Notes under the pieces: model-generated
The model's database searches: none
What the model was told of the DNA's origin: nothing
What the model saw: the letters and a program-made list of their open reading frames with translations, nothing else
Made by a program: the position numbers and the translations under genes
Shown: in pieces, positions 43,031 to 55,994 of the stretch
Position numbering within the stretch: the first letter of the stretch is position 1
Layout: each line of letters opens with the position of its first letter
DNA from: Nitrospirillum sp034653355
Lineage (GTDB): Bacteria > Pseudomonadota > Alphaproteobacteria > Azospirillales > Azospirillaceae
Direction of reading: 5' to 3'
Length of the DNA stretch: 64,000 nucleotides
NCBI RefSeq assembly: GCF_034653355.1
Contig: NZ_JAYEER010000004.1
Span: 2,232,001-2,296,000 of the forward strand

Positions 43031-43218
43031 GGCGCCTAGAGTCCCGAACGGCGGACGGATCGCAAGTGCTTTCATCCCGGGCCATGCCCCTGCGGGCGCG
43101 GCCTCGGGTCACAGGATAGCACGGGCGGGCCCCACCCCGGCAGGCGCGGGTTCCTGCCATCCTGAAGGTGCGGGGGTCGTGCATCCGCGCCCCGCTGATT
43201 AAATGGAGCCTGGTTCGC

Positions 43219-44112
43219 ATGCCCCAATCCCCCATCCCCGGCCGCCTGTTCTGCTTCGGCCTGGGCTTCAGCGCCACGGCCTTGGCCCACCGCCTGCTGG
43301 ACGCCGGCTGGCAAGTGGCCGGCACCTGCCGCACGGCGGAGAAGGCGGCGGCCCTGCGCGCCCAGGGCATCGAGGCTCACGTGTTCAGCCCCGACCAACC
43401 GCTGGAGCGGGGCGCCCTGGCCGGCGCCACCCACCTGCTGGACTCGGTGCCCCCCACGGCGGAGGGCGACAGGGTGCTGGCGGCCCTGACGCCGGATATC
43501 CTGGCCCTGCCCGGCCTGCGCTGGGTGGGCTATCTCTCCACCACCGGCGTCTATGGCAACAAGGACGGCGGCTGGGTTGACGAGTCGGCGCCCGTTCAGC
43601 CGGCGACGGAGCGGGGCAAGGCCCGCGCGGTGGCGGAGGCGCAATGGATGGCCCTGCACGACGCCCACGGCCTGCCCGTCCATCGCTTCCGCCTGCCCGG
43701 CATCTATGGCCCGGGGCGGAGCGCCCTGGACCAGATGCGGGCGGGCACCGCCCGGCGCGTTGACAAGAAGGGCCAGGTGTTCAGCCGCATCCACATCCAT
43801 GACCTGGGCAGCGCCCTGATGGCCAGCATGGAACGGCCCAACCCCGGCGCCATCTACAACGTCGCCGACGACCACCCCTGCCCCTCCCCCAACGTCGTGA
43901 CCTACGCCGCCGAGCTTTTGGGCCTGGAGCCGCCGCCGCTGGTGCCATTCGAGCAGGCCGACCTGTCGCCCATGGCCACCAGCTTTTATGGCGAGAACAA
44001 GCGCATATCCAACGCCCGCATCAAGGCGGAGCTGGGGGTGGCCTTGCGCTATCCCAGCTACCGCGAAGGGCTGGCGGACCAACTGGCCGCCGAGAGGGCT
44101 CACCGCCCCTGA
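43219..44112 (+). CDS. NAD(P)-dependent epimerase/reductase, YeeZ-like
   Basis: Extended SDR-like protein (297 aa). The N-terminal LFCFGLGFSATALAHRLLDA is a nucleotide-binding fold of the GxGxxA type, followed by WQVAGTCRTAEKAAALRAQG, VGYLSTTGVYGNKDGGWVDE, FRLPGIYGPGRSALDQMRAG and VFSRIHIHDLGSALMASM. These are typical of the YeeZ/YbjT-like group of uncertain function. ATG 43219 has TGGAG upstream. The stop lies 13 bp inside the end of the convergent neighbour. Confidence 0.85.
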   Translation: MPQSPIPGRLFCFGLGFSATALAHRLLDAGWQVAGTCRTAEKAAALRAQGIEAHVFSPDQPLERGALAGATHLLDSVPPTAEGDRVLAALTPDILALPGLRWVGYLSTTGVYGNKDGGWVDESAPVQPATERGKARAVAEAQWMALHDAHGLPVHRFRLPGIYGPGRSALDQMRAGTARRVDKKGQVFSRIHIHDLGSALMASMERPNPGAIYNVADDHPCPSPNVVTYAAELLGLEPPPLVPFEQADLSPMATSFYGENKRISNARIKAELGVALRYPSYREGLADQLAAERAHRP

Positions 44113-44828
44113 GGGACCGCCGGCGCGTAAGCCGAGAAGGTGACATGGGCCGTCTGCGTCGCCTTCTGCGCCACGTCCAGCCCGCCGTCCTCAGCCGGAA
44201 CGGCATCCGTCATCTTGGCCATGGCCATCACCGGCGCGCGCCGCAAGCCGCCGCTGACCACGGGCGCATTGAAGTCCACCCGGCCGACGCGGAAGTCGCG
44301 GCCGGGAAAGGCGGCGTTCAGACCCTTGATCTCCTCGGTCACGCGGCGGTACAGCGTCTCACGCAAACGGGTGCGCACGGCCTCCTGCTCCGCCAGGGTG
44401 GGGGTGAAGTCCACACCATCCACCCGGATCTGCAGGCCGGCGCGGCTGGCCTGGCGGGCACGGTCGGCCAGGCCGCCCAGCTGGGCTTCCGGCAGGCGGG
44501 CCTCAAGCGCCGCCCGCCAATGGTCCAGGCCGGCGGCGTCCTGCTGCCGATCGAAGGAGACCACGCGCCACTCGCCCTTGTCCGACACGGCCTGCGCCGC
44601 CTTCAACACGTCGGCGCGGGCGGAGCCGGCGTTGCCGCCGCCCGCGTCCACCGTCAGCGACACGCGCGCCGTGTCGGTCTTCACCCAGTCCTCCGCCGTC
44701 AGGGTCAGGGTCACCTGGTCCTGCACCGGCTGGGCCGCCATGACCTGCGCCGTGGCGGGGGCGGCGGCCAGGGGTAGGGCCGTCAAGCTGGCGGTCGCGA
44801 TCAGGGAGGCGGCGATCAGGCTACGCAT
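44100..44828 (-). CDS. Exported protein, SIMPL-like
   Basis: Protein of 242 aa with a signal peptide (RSLIAASLIATASLTALPLA, cut near ATA or AQA). The mature part (VTLTLTAEDWVKTDTARVSL; later VRTRLRETLYRRVTEEIKGL and FRVGRVDFNAPVV) has the alternating strand pattern and pair of domains seen in SIMPL/DUF541 periplasmic proteins, but the match is loose and I would not assign the family firmly. ATG 44828 starts the signal peptide. It overlaps the convergent epimerase gene by 13 bp. Confidence 0.72.
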   Translation of the reverse strand: MRSLIAASLIATASLTALPLAAAPATAQVMAAQPVQDQVTLTLTAEDWVKTDTARVSLTVDAGGGNAGSARADVLKAAQAVSDKGEWRVVSFDRQQDAAGLDHWRAALEARLPEAQLGGLADRARQASRAGLQIRVDGVDFTPTLAEQEAVRTRLRETLYRRVTEEIKGLNAAFPGRDFRVGRVDFNAPVVSGGLRRAPVMAMAKMTDAVPAEDGGLDVAQKATQTAHVTFSAYAPAVPQGR

Positions 44829-44960
44829 AGGGGTCCACCCATCCGTTCTTGGTGCCGGCGCGGAATGCGTCGGCGTTCCCCCTGCTTGTGGCAAAGGGTC
44901 GCGGCGGATTTATGGCGGGAACAAAACCCAGGTTTGGCAATCAGCCAGTTCAGCAGGCGC

Positions 44961-45085
44961 CAGCGGCATGAACCTCATGCCGCTGTAGGCCCCGACCGGG
45001 GCCGCCGGAGCTTTCTGGGGAGCGTAGCGGACTGGAAAGCGAGGACAAGGCAAGCGGGCGGATGCCCGCGCCCGCCGTCTGCGGG
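44961..45085 (+). repeat. Structured intergenic repeat, copy E
   Basis: Full copy upstream of the SIMPL-like gene and downstream of the GST gene (both minus strand). Leader AGCGGCATGA/TCATGCCGCT perfect 10 bp; GGCCCC-GACC-GGGGCC perfect; CGCCGG; GCTTTC/GAAAGC around GGGGAGCGTAGCGGACT; GCGGGC-GGAT-GCCCGC perfect; then GCCCGCCG, where the closing pairing is lost; tail TCTGCGGG, divergent from TGAGG. Confidence 0.86.
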
Positions 45086-45098
45086 CAAACTAAAACCA

Positions 45099-45770
45099 CT
45101 AAAAATCCAAGTCAGCATAATGCTTGGGTGGCGGGGCGCCGGGCAGGTGGTCGCCCAGCAGGGGGCGGAAGCTAGGCCGGCACTTGATGCGCATGTACCA
45201 GTCCTTGGCCTCGGGATGCTGGTCCCAGGGCACGTCGCCCAGATAGTCGATGGTGGACAGGTGCGCCGCCGCGGCGATGTCGGCCAGCGAGAAGTCGTCC
45301 CCGGCCAGCCACTTCCGCCGGTTCGCCAGATAGGCGATGTAGTCCAGGTGGTAGTGGATGTTGGCCAGGCCGGCGCGGATGGCCTGGGCATGCGGCGTGC
45401 CGGAACCGGAGAAGCGTTTGATCAGCTTCTCTCCCACCAGGTTCTCCGTCACTTCCTGGTTGAACTTCACGTCGAACCAGGCGGCCAGGCGCCGCACCTC
45501 CGCCCGCAGCAGGACCTCGCGCCCCAGCAGCGTGGGGGCGTGGGGGTAGGCCTCTTCCAGGTAGTTGCAGATGGCGGCGTGCTCCACCACCGTCGCCCCG
45601 TCATCCTCGACCAGCACCGGCAACTCGCCAGCCGGATTCAGCGCCAGGAACTCCTCACGGCGTTCCCAGGGCTTTTCGACCTCGAGTTCGACCTCAAGGC
45701 GCTTTTCCGCCAGCACGACGCGGACCTTGCGCGCGAAGGGGGACAAGGGGTGGTGGACAAGTGTACGCAT
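45099..45770 (-). CDS. Glutathione S-transferase family protein
   Basis: GST of 223 aa. The thioredoxin-fold N-domain has LVHHPLSPFARKVRVVLAEK (Ser as candidate activating residue), NPAGELPVLVEDDG with the cis-Pro, and TVVEHAAICNYLEEAYP for glutathione gamma-glutamyl binding. The helical C-domain includes WLAGDDFSLADIAAAAHLS, the N-capping motif. ATG 45770 is preferred to a TTG four codons upstream. The substrate is unknown. Confidence 0.9.
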   Translation of the reverse strand: MRTLVHHPLSPFARKVRVVLAEKRLEVELEVEKPWERREEFLALNPAGELPVLVEDDGATVVEHAAICNYLEEAYPHAPTLLGREVLLRAEVRRLAAWFDVKFNQEVTENLVGEKLIKRFSGSGTPHAQAIRAGLANIHYHLDYIAYLANRRKWLAGDDFSLADIAAAAHLSTIDYLGDVPWDQHPEAKDWYMRIKCRPSFRPLLGDHLPGAPPPKHYADLDF

Positions 45771-45840
45771 GTGGGGCGGCAATCTAACGTAAGCGCGTGG
45801 ATTTCAATAGAGCCTAAAGGCCTTAAGCGGAGATCACCCG

Positions 45841-46314
45841 ATGGCCATGCCCGAGTCACCCCGCCCGGAAATTAAGATAGAGCCCATCGGCCCCGATGAC
45901 GAGGCCGCATGGCGCCCCTTATGGGATCAATACTGTGCTTTTTACCAGGTCAGCGTGGATCCGGGCGTGACATCCACGTTATGGGCGCGCTTGCAGGACC
46001 CAAATTCCGCCGTGAAGGCGCTGGTGGCTCGCGACGCGGAGGGGCGCGTCCTGGGCTTCTGCCATTACATCCTGCACCCCAACACCTGGGGCACCAGCCC
46101 GATCTGCTATTTGGAGGATCTGTTCACCGACCCCGCGTCGCGTGGTCGGGGCGTGGGGCGGGCCCTGATCGGGCGCTTGGCCGAACTGGGCCGGGAACAT
46201 GGCTGGGGCCGCGTCTACTGGCACACGCACGAGACCAACGCCACCGCCCGCCGCCTGTACGACAGCGTGACCGACGGCGCGGACGGCTTCGTGCGCTACG
46301 TCATCCGCCTCTGA
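45841..46314 (+). CDS. GNAT family N-acetyltransferase
   Basis: GCN5-related acetyltransferase of 157 aa. The acetyl-CoA-binding motif A is CYLEDLFTDPASRGRGVGRA with LIGRLAELGREHGW; motif B is RVYWHTHETNATARRLYDSV. Such single-domain proteins acetylate small amines or amino acids; the substrate is unknown. It is divergent from the GST gene across about 70 bp. Confidence 0.9.
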   Translation: MAMPESPRPEIKIEPIGPDDEAAWRPLWDQYCAFYQVSVDPGVTSTLWARLQDPNSAVKALVARDAEGRVLGFCHYILHPNTWGTSPICYLEDLFTDPASRGRGVGRALIGRLAELGREHGWGRVYWHTHETNATARRLYDSVTDGADGFVRYVIRL

Positions 46315-46393
46315 ACCAAATGAAAGGAGCGGCCCCCCTGCGGGACCGCCCCTTCGAATTTAGCCCCCGGGCCGCCGGATGATCGGCCGCCGT

Positions 46394-47668
46394 TCAGACG
46401 GCGGCCCCCCGGCGGGGCTTGGCCACGGCCACGCGGTCGTGGCTGCGGATGAAGTCGCGGACGCGCGGCATGATGTGTTCGCGCCAACGGCGGCCATTGA
46501 AGATGCCGTAGTGGCCGACGCCGATCTGCAGGTGGTGCCGCTTCATGCCGTCCTCCAGACCGGAGCACAGGGCATGGGCCGCCACCGTCTGGCCGGGGGC
46601 GGAGATGTCGTCCAGTTCACCCTCGACCGTGAACAGCGCCGTCTTCTTGATGGCCGACGGGTCGACGCGCATGCCGCGGTATTCCAGGGTGCCCTTGGGC
46701 AGGTCGTGGTCCTGGAACACGATTTTGACCGTCTGCAGGTAGAACTCCGCCGTCAGGTCCATGACCGACAGGTATTCATCGTAGAAGCGGCGGTGGGCCT
46801 CCGCACTCTCACCATCGCCGCGCACCAGGTGCTTGAACAGGTCGACGTGGGCGCCGACGTGGCGGTCCAGGTTCATGGACATGAAGCCGGTCAGCTGGAT
46901 GAAGCCCGGATAGACATGGCGCATGGCGCCTGGATAGTAGACCGGGACCGAGGTGGTCACCGTGCGTTCGAACCAGCCGATGTCACGGGTCTCGGCCAGC
47001 TGGGTCACCTGGGTGGGCGACACGCGGGTGTCGATGGGGCCCCCCATCAGGGTCATGCTGCGCGGCTGGCAGGTATCCTCCATCTGCGCCATGACGGCCG
47101 CGGCCACCAGAACCGGCACGGCCGGCTGGCAGACGGCGATGACATGGGTGTCCGGCCCCAGGAAGCGGATGAAATCCATGACGTATTCGACATAATCGTC
47201 GAAGTCGAAGCGGCCGCGCGACAGGGGCACCAGCTTCGCATCAACCCAATCGGTGATGTAGACGTCGTGGGAGGGCAGCAGCGCCTCCACCGTGCCGCGC
47301 AGCAGGGTGGCGTAGTGGCCCGACATGGGGGCGACCACCAGCACCTTGGGATCGCTGTGCGGCGTTGCGCGCTGGAAATGACGCAGGACGCAGAAGGGCT
47401 TGCGCAGCGCCGCCTCTTCCGTCACCGCGACCTCACGGCCGTCGATGTGGGTGATGTTCAGGCCGAATTCCGGCTTGCCCCAGCGTCGCGTCGTGCGCTC
47501 GATCAACTCGCCGGCGGCGGCCATGGCGCGGCCCATGCCGGTGTAGGAGGCCGGGACGAAGGGATTGCGGAAGGTCGCCTGCGTCGCCTCCGCCACCAGG
47601 CGGAGAGGGGTCAGGGCGGCATGGTGCAGGTCAAACAGCTGGTACAGCACGCGGATCATCCTCGTCAT
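46394..47668 (-). CDS. phaZ: Intracellular polyhydroxyalkanoate depolymerase
   Basis: PHB depolymerase of the intracellular PhaZ type (424 aa), an alpha/beta-hydrolase mobilising storage polyester. The N-terminus is the family's MIRVLYQLFDLHHAALTPLR. The nucleophile motif is HVIAVCQPAVPVL with Cys in place of the lipase Ser, as known for intracellular PhaZ enzymes. The late ALFTVEGELDDISAPGQT and HHLQIGVGHYGIFNGRRW hold the Asp and His. ATG 47668 is used; ATG 47659, three codons in, is equally possible. No phaC or phaR gene lies nearby. Confidence 0.92.
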   Translation of the reverse strand: MTRMIRVLYQLFDLHHAALTPLRLVAEATQATFRNPFVPASYTGMGRAMAAAGELIERTTRRWGKPEFGLNITHIDGREVAVTEEAALRKPFCVLRHFQRATPHSDPKVLVVAPMSGHYATLLRGTVEALLPSHDVYITDWVDAKLVPLSRGRFDFDDYVEYVMDFIRFLGPDTHVIAVCQPAVPVLVAAAVMAQMEDTCQPRSMTLMGGPIDTRVSPTQVTQLAETRDIGWFERTVTTSVPVYYPGAMRHVYPGFIQLTGFMSMNLDRHVGAHVDLFKHLVRGDGESAEAHRRFYDEYLSVMDLTAEFYLQTVKIVFQDHDLPKGTLEYRGMRVDPSAIKKTALFTVEGELDDISAPGQTVAAHALCSGLEDGMKRHHLQIGVGHYGIFNGRRWREHIMPRVRDFIRSHDRVAVAKPRRGAAV

Positions 47669-48144
47669 TGGACGTGGCGGCGCCGGAAAGGTCACGGCGT
47701 CTCGGGGACACAAGGCTTGCCGCGATGGCGGCCCCAGGCGCGCCGCATACCCTGACTCCGGCTCGGGACTATCTCCGAGGGGGTAGGCGGCTATTCAACT
47801 ACGCCTCGTCCCTTATCCTACGCAGGTAAGGATGAAAAGGCCCTTAATGAAGGGGGCGAACGATACCGGTCACATTTTCGCAATGGAAGGCCGGTTTCTT
47901 CAAGCCGCTTTGTGGTCCCGCTCCTCGTCAAAAAGAAGGACGGCCTTCCTAGGGCGCCCCTTCGTTCGATATTCCCTTCCTAAACCGTCGGCGTTCCCGC
48001 GATGTTCCACCCATGATGGCCGAGGGCACAGGAAGAAGTGGACAGCGGCCCCATGCCGCCCCTAGATATGGGCTTATCCTAGCTTGGTACCCGCTATCCC
48101 TGGCCCTGCCTGCGCCTTACGGCGGGCCACGCCCCAGAGCCGTC
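47669..48144. other. Divergent intergenic region phaZ/recQ
   Basis: A 476-bp gap with no RNA gene or repeat that I can identify. The stretch 47860-47990 is less GC-rich and contains CTTCAAGCCGC, GTCAAAAAGAAGG and ATATTCCC. The recQ frame is open upstream to 48013, but that part has no protein-like character. Confidence 0.4.
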
Positions 48145-50145
<2,001 letters not shown>

Positions 50146-50150
50146 CGCTC

Positions 50151-50260
50151 CCTCAAACGCCGGGCGCCGCCATCCGGCCGCTTGGCTTCCTCGCTGCCCC
50201 CTGCGGTGCTCGCTGCGGCGGCCGCGGTCGCGGCCTAGCCCAGTTCTCATGGAACTGGGC
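50151..50260 (-). repeat. Structured intergenic repeat, copy F
   Basis: Minus-strand copy 5 bp after the recQ stop. Leader GCCCAGTTC/GAACTGGGC perfect 9 bp; GGCCGC-GACC-GCGGCC perfect; second-subtype middle (AGCGAGCACC...GCGAGGA); CCGGAT segment; CCGGCG and tail GTTTGAGGG. It faces copy G head to head. Confidence 0.87.
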
Positions 50261-50274
50261 CTCATGTGCCCCAA

Positions 50275-50421
50275 CCAGGCGGGCGCGCCTGGCCAGACGC
50301 GCGCACCTGGAGCGTAGCGACAAGGACGCGACCGCGTCCGCCGCAGGTTTCCGGGGAACGCAGTGGACTGGAAACCGAGGATAAGCCTAGGCCACGGATG
50401 TGGCCGCCCGGCGTCTGAGGG
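50275..50421 (+). repeat. Structured intergenic repeat, copy G
   Basis: Plus-strand copy between copy F and tRNA-Thr. Leader CCAGG..GCGCGC/GCGCGC..CCTGG; GACGC-GACC-GCGTC perfect; CGCCG; GGTTTCC/GGAAACC perfect around GGGGAACGCAGTGGACT; GGCCAC-GGAT-GTGGCC perfect; CCCGGCG; tail TCTGAGGG. Confidence 0.87.
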
Positions 50422-50510
50422 CGAACGAAGCACTAAATAAACTCAAAACCTCACCGCGCTGTTGCCATCCGCGTTTCGGTCTGCTAATACCCGCGTCCAT
50501 TCCAAGGGGC

Positions 50511-50585
50511 GCCCCAATAGCTCAGTGGTAGAGCAACCGCTTCGTAAGCGGTAGGCCGTTGGTTCAAATCCGACTTGGGGCACCA
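50511..50585 (+). tRNA. tRNA-Thr(CGT)
   Basis: A 75-nt tRNA. The acceptor GCCCCAA pairs with TTGGGGC, followed by A and an encoded CCA. The anticodon stem ACCGC/GCGGT has loop TTCGTAA, giving anticodon CGT (threonine, ACG). The T-arm loop is TTCAAAT. Confidence 0.97.
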
Positions 50586-50735
50586 TCCTTCCCATCATCC
50601 CCGCATCATCGGTCTGACGAACGTCCAACTGGGCGGGGAATTGCCATTCCCTGCGACGCACGGTCGCACGATTGCAATATGATGACGGTATGGTGGCGCC
50701 ACCCTGGTTCCCACCCATCGCTGGATGCACCGCCC

Positions 50736-51434
50736 ATGTCCGAGCAGTTGCCCCGTCACATCGTCACCTCCTACGAAAACGAGCTGCAGCGTCTGGACGC
50801 GCTGCTGGCGGAAATGGGCGGCCGGGCCGAACAGCAGCTGGAGCAGGCGACCCGCGCCGTGCTGGACCGCGACGACGCCCTAGCGCGCGAGACCGTGGCC
50901 CAGGACCAGGTGCTGGATGCCCTGGAGCATGAGGTGGAAAGCCTGATCATCCGCCTGCTGGCCTTGCGCCATCCCATGGCCATCGACCTGCGCCACACCC
51001 TGGCCGCCCTGAAGGCCGCCAACGCGCTGGAACGCGTGGGCGACTACGCCAAGAACATGGCCAAGCGCGCCCTGGTGCTGAACGGCGTCCCGGCCATCAG
51101 CGCCACCGCCTCGGTCGGCCGCCTGTCCGACCTGGCGCGCAAGCAGCTGGCCAGCGCCATCGAGGCCTTCACCCGCCGTGACACCGCCCTGGCGGCCGAC
51201 GTCTGGCGCCGTGACGCGGAGCTGGACGACATGCACGCCGGGGTGACGCAGGAGATCTTCGCCTTCGTCGCCAAGGACGCCAGCCTGATCGAGGCCTGCA
51301 CCAGCCTGCAGTTCATCGCCAAGAACCTGGAGCGCGTGGGCGACCTGGCCACCAACATCGCCGAGATGGTGCAGTTCGACGCCACCGGCACCTTGGTGGA
51401 CCCCCACCGCCCGCGCGGCGGCGAGGCGCACTGA
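50736..51434 (+). CDS. phoU: Phosphate transport system regulator PhoU
   Basis: PhoU-family protein (232 aa), a two-repeat three-helix-bundle protein that restrains the PhoR-PhoB phosphate response and Pst transport. Both metal-binding motifs of the repeats are visible: ALKAANALERVGDYAKNMAK and LQFIAKNLERVGDLATNIAE. The start MSEQLPRHIVTSYENELQRL is typical. The pst genes and phoB/phoR are absent here, which is unusual since phoU is often the last gene of pst operons. Confidence 0.94.
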   Translation: MSEQLPRHIVTSYENELQRLDALLAEMGGRAEQQLEQATRAVLDRDDALARETVAQDQVLDALEHEVESLIIRLLALRHPMAIDLRHTLAALKAANALERVGDYAKNMAKRALVLNGVPAISATASVGRLSDLARKQLASAIEAFTRRDTALAADVWRRDAELDDMHAGVTQEIFAFVAKDASLIEACTSLQFIAKNLERVGDLATNIAEMVQFDATGTLVDPHRPRGGEAH

Positions 51435-51900
51435 CCGCCGGCGACTGATCGCTTGTACCGGCCGGGACCCGACCATCCCGGCTTCCGCCCAACGGCTTCC
51501 CGGGCCGCCGCTCGCATTCCCGAGTTTGGCGGCCCGATGTTTTTGCGCGGCCGTTCGGCGCGTGTGGCGCCTGCCCTGGCGTCCGGTCGCCCCCACCGAC
51601 CGACGATGATGCCCCCAGCCGGCCACGGCATGATTAACTCGATGGCTTAGCTTCAGCTTCCCGGCAGGCGTGTGCCCGCGTGTCTTGCCCTTCCCTTCTT
51701 TTTTCTTTTCCTGTGAAGCGTTTAGCTTAATTTCGCGACGCCGATCCCTATTGAAGTTGCCGAATCAACCCCAACCAGAGGTTCGGATTATATGAATTAA
51801 CTCGTTCATCATTTGGGTAATGAGCTACGATCTTAGGAAAGGGTTTGAAAACGCGGCGTCGCGTAAAAGAATACATATCCTTTTGCTACCGGTTCATTGC
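51435..51900. other. Intergenic region after phoU
   Basis: About 470 bp. Bases from about 51690 to 51900 are the most AT-rich stretch of the right half of the window. I find no reading frame that I can support and no RNA family that I recognise. A polypyrimidine tract (CCCTTCTTTTTTCTTTTCC) lies near 51700. Confidence 0.45.
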
Positions 51901-51929
51901 TTGACATCTTTTACGCCATGAGCTTTAGG
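51901..51929 (+). promoter_or_regulatory. Promoter of candidate small RNA
   Basis: A consensus -35 TTGACA (51901-51906), then a 17-bp spacer and TTTAGG, or an 18-bp spacer and TTAGGT. The -10 is imperfect, but the -35 is exact and the site lies just upstream of a hairpin-terminator pair. Confidence 0.5.
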
Positions 51930-51935
51930 TAATGT

Positions 51936-52012
51936 GTCCTGTATCACAGAGCAGGACCCAACTGCCAAAACTCTCGGCCCGCCACTTCTTGAAGTGTGCG
52001 GGCCGTATTTTA
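51936..52012 (+). ncRNA. Candidate intergenic small RNA, about 77 nt
   Basis: The predicted transcript begins near 51936. It has a 5' hairpin GTCCTG/CAGGAC (loop TATCACAGAG), a single-stranded linker CCAACTGCCAAAACTCT, and an intrinsic terminator hairpin ending in TATTTTAT. It has its own promoter-like sequence and no reading frame of its own. Alternatively it is the leader of the terC-like gene 160 bp downstream, acting as an attenuator. I do not recognise the family. Confidence 0.45.
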
Positions 52013-52014
52013 TC
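51973..52014 (+). terminator. Strong terminator with no coding gene just upstream
   Basis: CGGCCCGC pairs with GCGGGCCG, with ACTTC/GAAGT continuing inside the stem, then TATTTTATCC. It is too far (over 500 bp) from phoU to be its natural terminator. Confidence 0.8.
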
Positions 52015-52173
52015 CAAAATACACTATCATTGCCCGGTCGTTTCTGGGCCGCGCCGCAACCGCGGCAGGTAAAGCGCGCCGCGACTTGCGGCCGTTGCGC
52101 CGCCGGTTCAGCGGGAGTTGGTGCGCGATCCGGCGCGCGCTTATGCCGCAGCCATGCTATGAAGGGTCGATCC

Positions 52174-52839
52174 ATGACCGGAACGGCTGCCTTCCCCATG
52201 CTGCTTGCTGAACTGACCGCCCTTATCCAGGTGCTGCTGATCGACCTCGTCCTGGCGGGGGACAACGCCCTGGTGGTGGGCATGGCGGCTAGCGGCGTGC
52301 CGGAGGACAAGCGCCGCAAGGTCATCTTCTGGGGCATCGGCGTGGCCGTGCTGATGCGCATCGGCTTCGCCCTGCTGGCCACCCGCCTGCTGGACATCAT
52401 CGGCCTGACGCTGGCGGGCGGCATCCTGCTGCTGTGGGTGTGCTGGAAGCTGTGGCGCGAACTGCGCCAGCACGGCAAGGAACAGCAGGCGGCCGGGGAG
52501 GGGCATGAGGCCCAAATGCCCTCGCTGGCGGGCAAGAGCGTGGGCACGGCCATCCGCCAGATCGCCCTGGCCGACGTCTCGATGTCGCTGGACAACGTCC
52601 TGGCCGTGGCGGGGGCCGCCGAGGACCACACGTGGGTGATGGTGCTGGGCCTGATCCTGTCCGTCGCCTTGATGGGGGCGGCCGCCACCCTCATCGCCCG
52701 CCTGCTGGCCCGCTATTTCTGGATCTCCTACATCGGCCTGGCCATCATCGCCTATGTCGCCTGCCACATGATCTGGGACGGCAGCACCGAGGTCGCGCCC
52801 TTCGCCCAGCCCTTGATCGACATGATCCACAAGATTTGA
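52174..52839 (+). CDS. TerC/YjbE family integral membrane protein
   Basis: Membrane protein of 221 aa, TerC superfamily, YjbE-like. Family motifs with acidic residues inside helices are VLLIDLVLAGDNALVVGMAA and its internal repeat IALADVSMSLDNVLAVAGAA. About seven hydrophobic helices (e.g. FWGIGVAVLMRIGFALLATR, YIGLAIIAYVACHMIW). Several relatives export manganese or assist metal loading; the role here is inferred. ATG 52174 has AAGGG 8 bases upstream. There is no yybP-ykoY-like leader that I can recognise. Confidence 0.88.
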   Translation: MTGTAAFPMLLAELTALIQVLLIDLVLAGDNALVVGMAASGVPEDKRRKVIFWGIGVAVLMRIGFALLATRLLDIIGLTLAGGILLLWVCWKLWRELRQHGKEQQAAGEGHEAQMPSLAGKSVGTAIRQIALADVSMSLDNVLAVAGAAEDHTWVMVLGLILSVALMGAAATLIARLLARYFWISYIGLAIIAYVACHMIWDGSTEVAPFAQPLIDMIHKI

Positions 52840-53177
52840 CCGGCTTTCGGGCCCTGGCGGCAGGCGTCATGCGGACCGCCAGGTTGATTTATCAAGAGGC
52901 TGGGGAATCTCGGCAGGGGAGGCATGCGATGTCGCCCCCGCCGCAACCCTCCGGGCATTTGATCGCAGGCGCAAAAAGCGGTAAACCTCGCGCGCGCGCC
53001 TTTCCGCGCAAACCTTCGATCAAGGGCGTCCCCAGCCCGGCATTCTTATTTCATAAGGGCCTCAATAAGGGGACGTCGCGAAGGGTGTCGGAATGGCCGT
53101 CCGCATCGTTGGCCATGACACCCGCTGAAGGGTGCCGGCGGCGCGGTACCATCCCCTTCCCCTAGGAGGCCACTCCT
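52840..53177. other. Intergenic region upstream of acnA
   Basis: A 338-bp gap. The only clear signal is AGGAGG at 53165-53170, the ribosome site of acnA. A less GC-rich patch at about 53035-53075 (TTCTTATTTCATAAG, a short inverted repeat) may hold promoter elements. Confidence 0.45.
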
Positions 53178-55886
<2,709 letters not shown>

Positions 55887-55911
55887 GGGCCGCTGCGTAA
55901 GGCGTGATATC

Positions 55912-55942
55912 GGCCCCGGCGGTTCTTCGGATCGCCGGGGCC
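55912..55942. terminator. First hairpin after acnA
   Basis: A perfect 10-bp stem GGCCCCGGCG/CGCCGGGGCC with an 11-nt loop. It is followed by AAAAGG rather than T, so it is of more use on neither or both strands as a pause. Confidence 0.55.
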
Positions 55943-55950
55943 AAAAGGAA

Positions 55951-55985
55951 AGGGGCGCCACCCGGCCGGGTGGCGCCCCTTTTTA
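55951..55985 (+). terminator. Main terminator after acnA
   Basis: A perfect 13-bp stem AGGGGCGCCACCC/GGGTGGCGCCCCT around GGCC, followed by TTTTTATG. It separates acnA from the convergent minus-strand operon. Confidence 0.92.
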
Positions 55986-55994
55986 TGACCGCAA

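Noticed and set aside
48013..48144. 44 additional N-terminal residues of RecQ
   Set aside because: The sequence has no conserved character; ATG 48145 begins the protein-like part.
51901..52173. yybP-ykoY manganese riboswitch before the terC-like gene
   Set aside because: I looked for the GGGGAGTAG-type core and the expected helices and did not find them.
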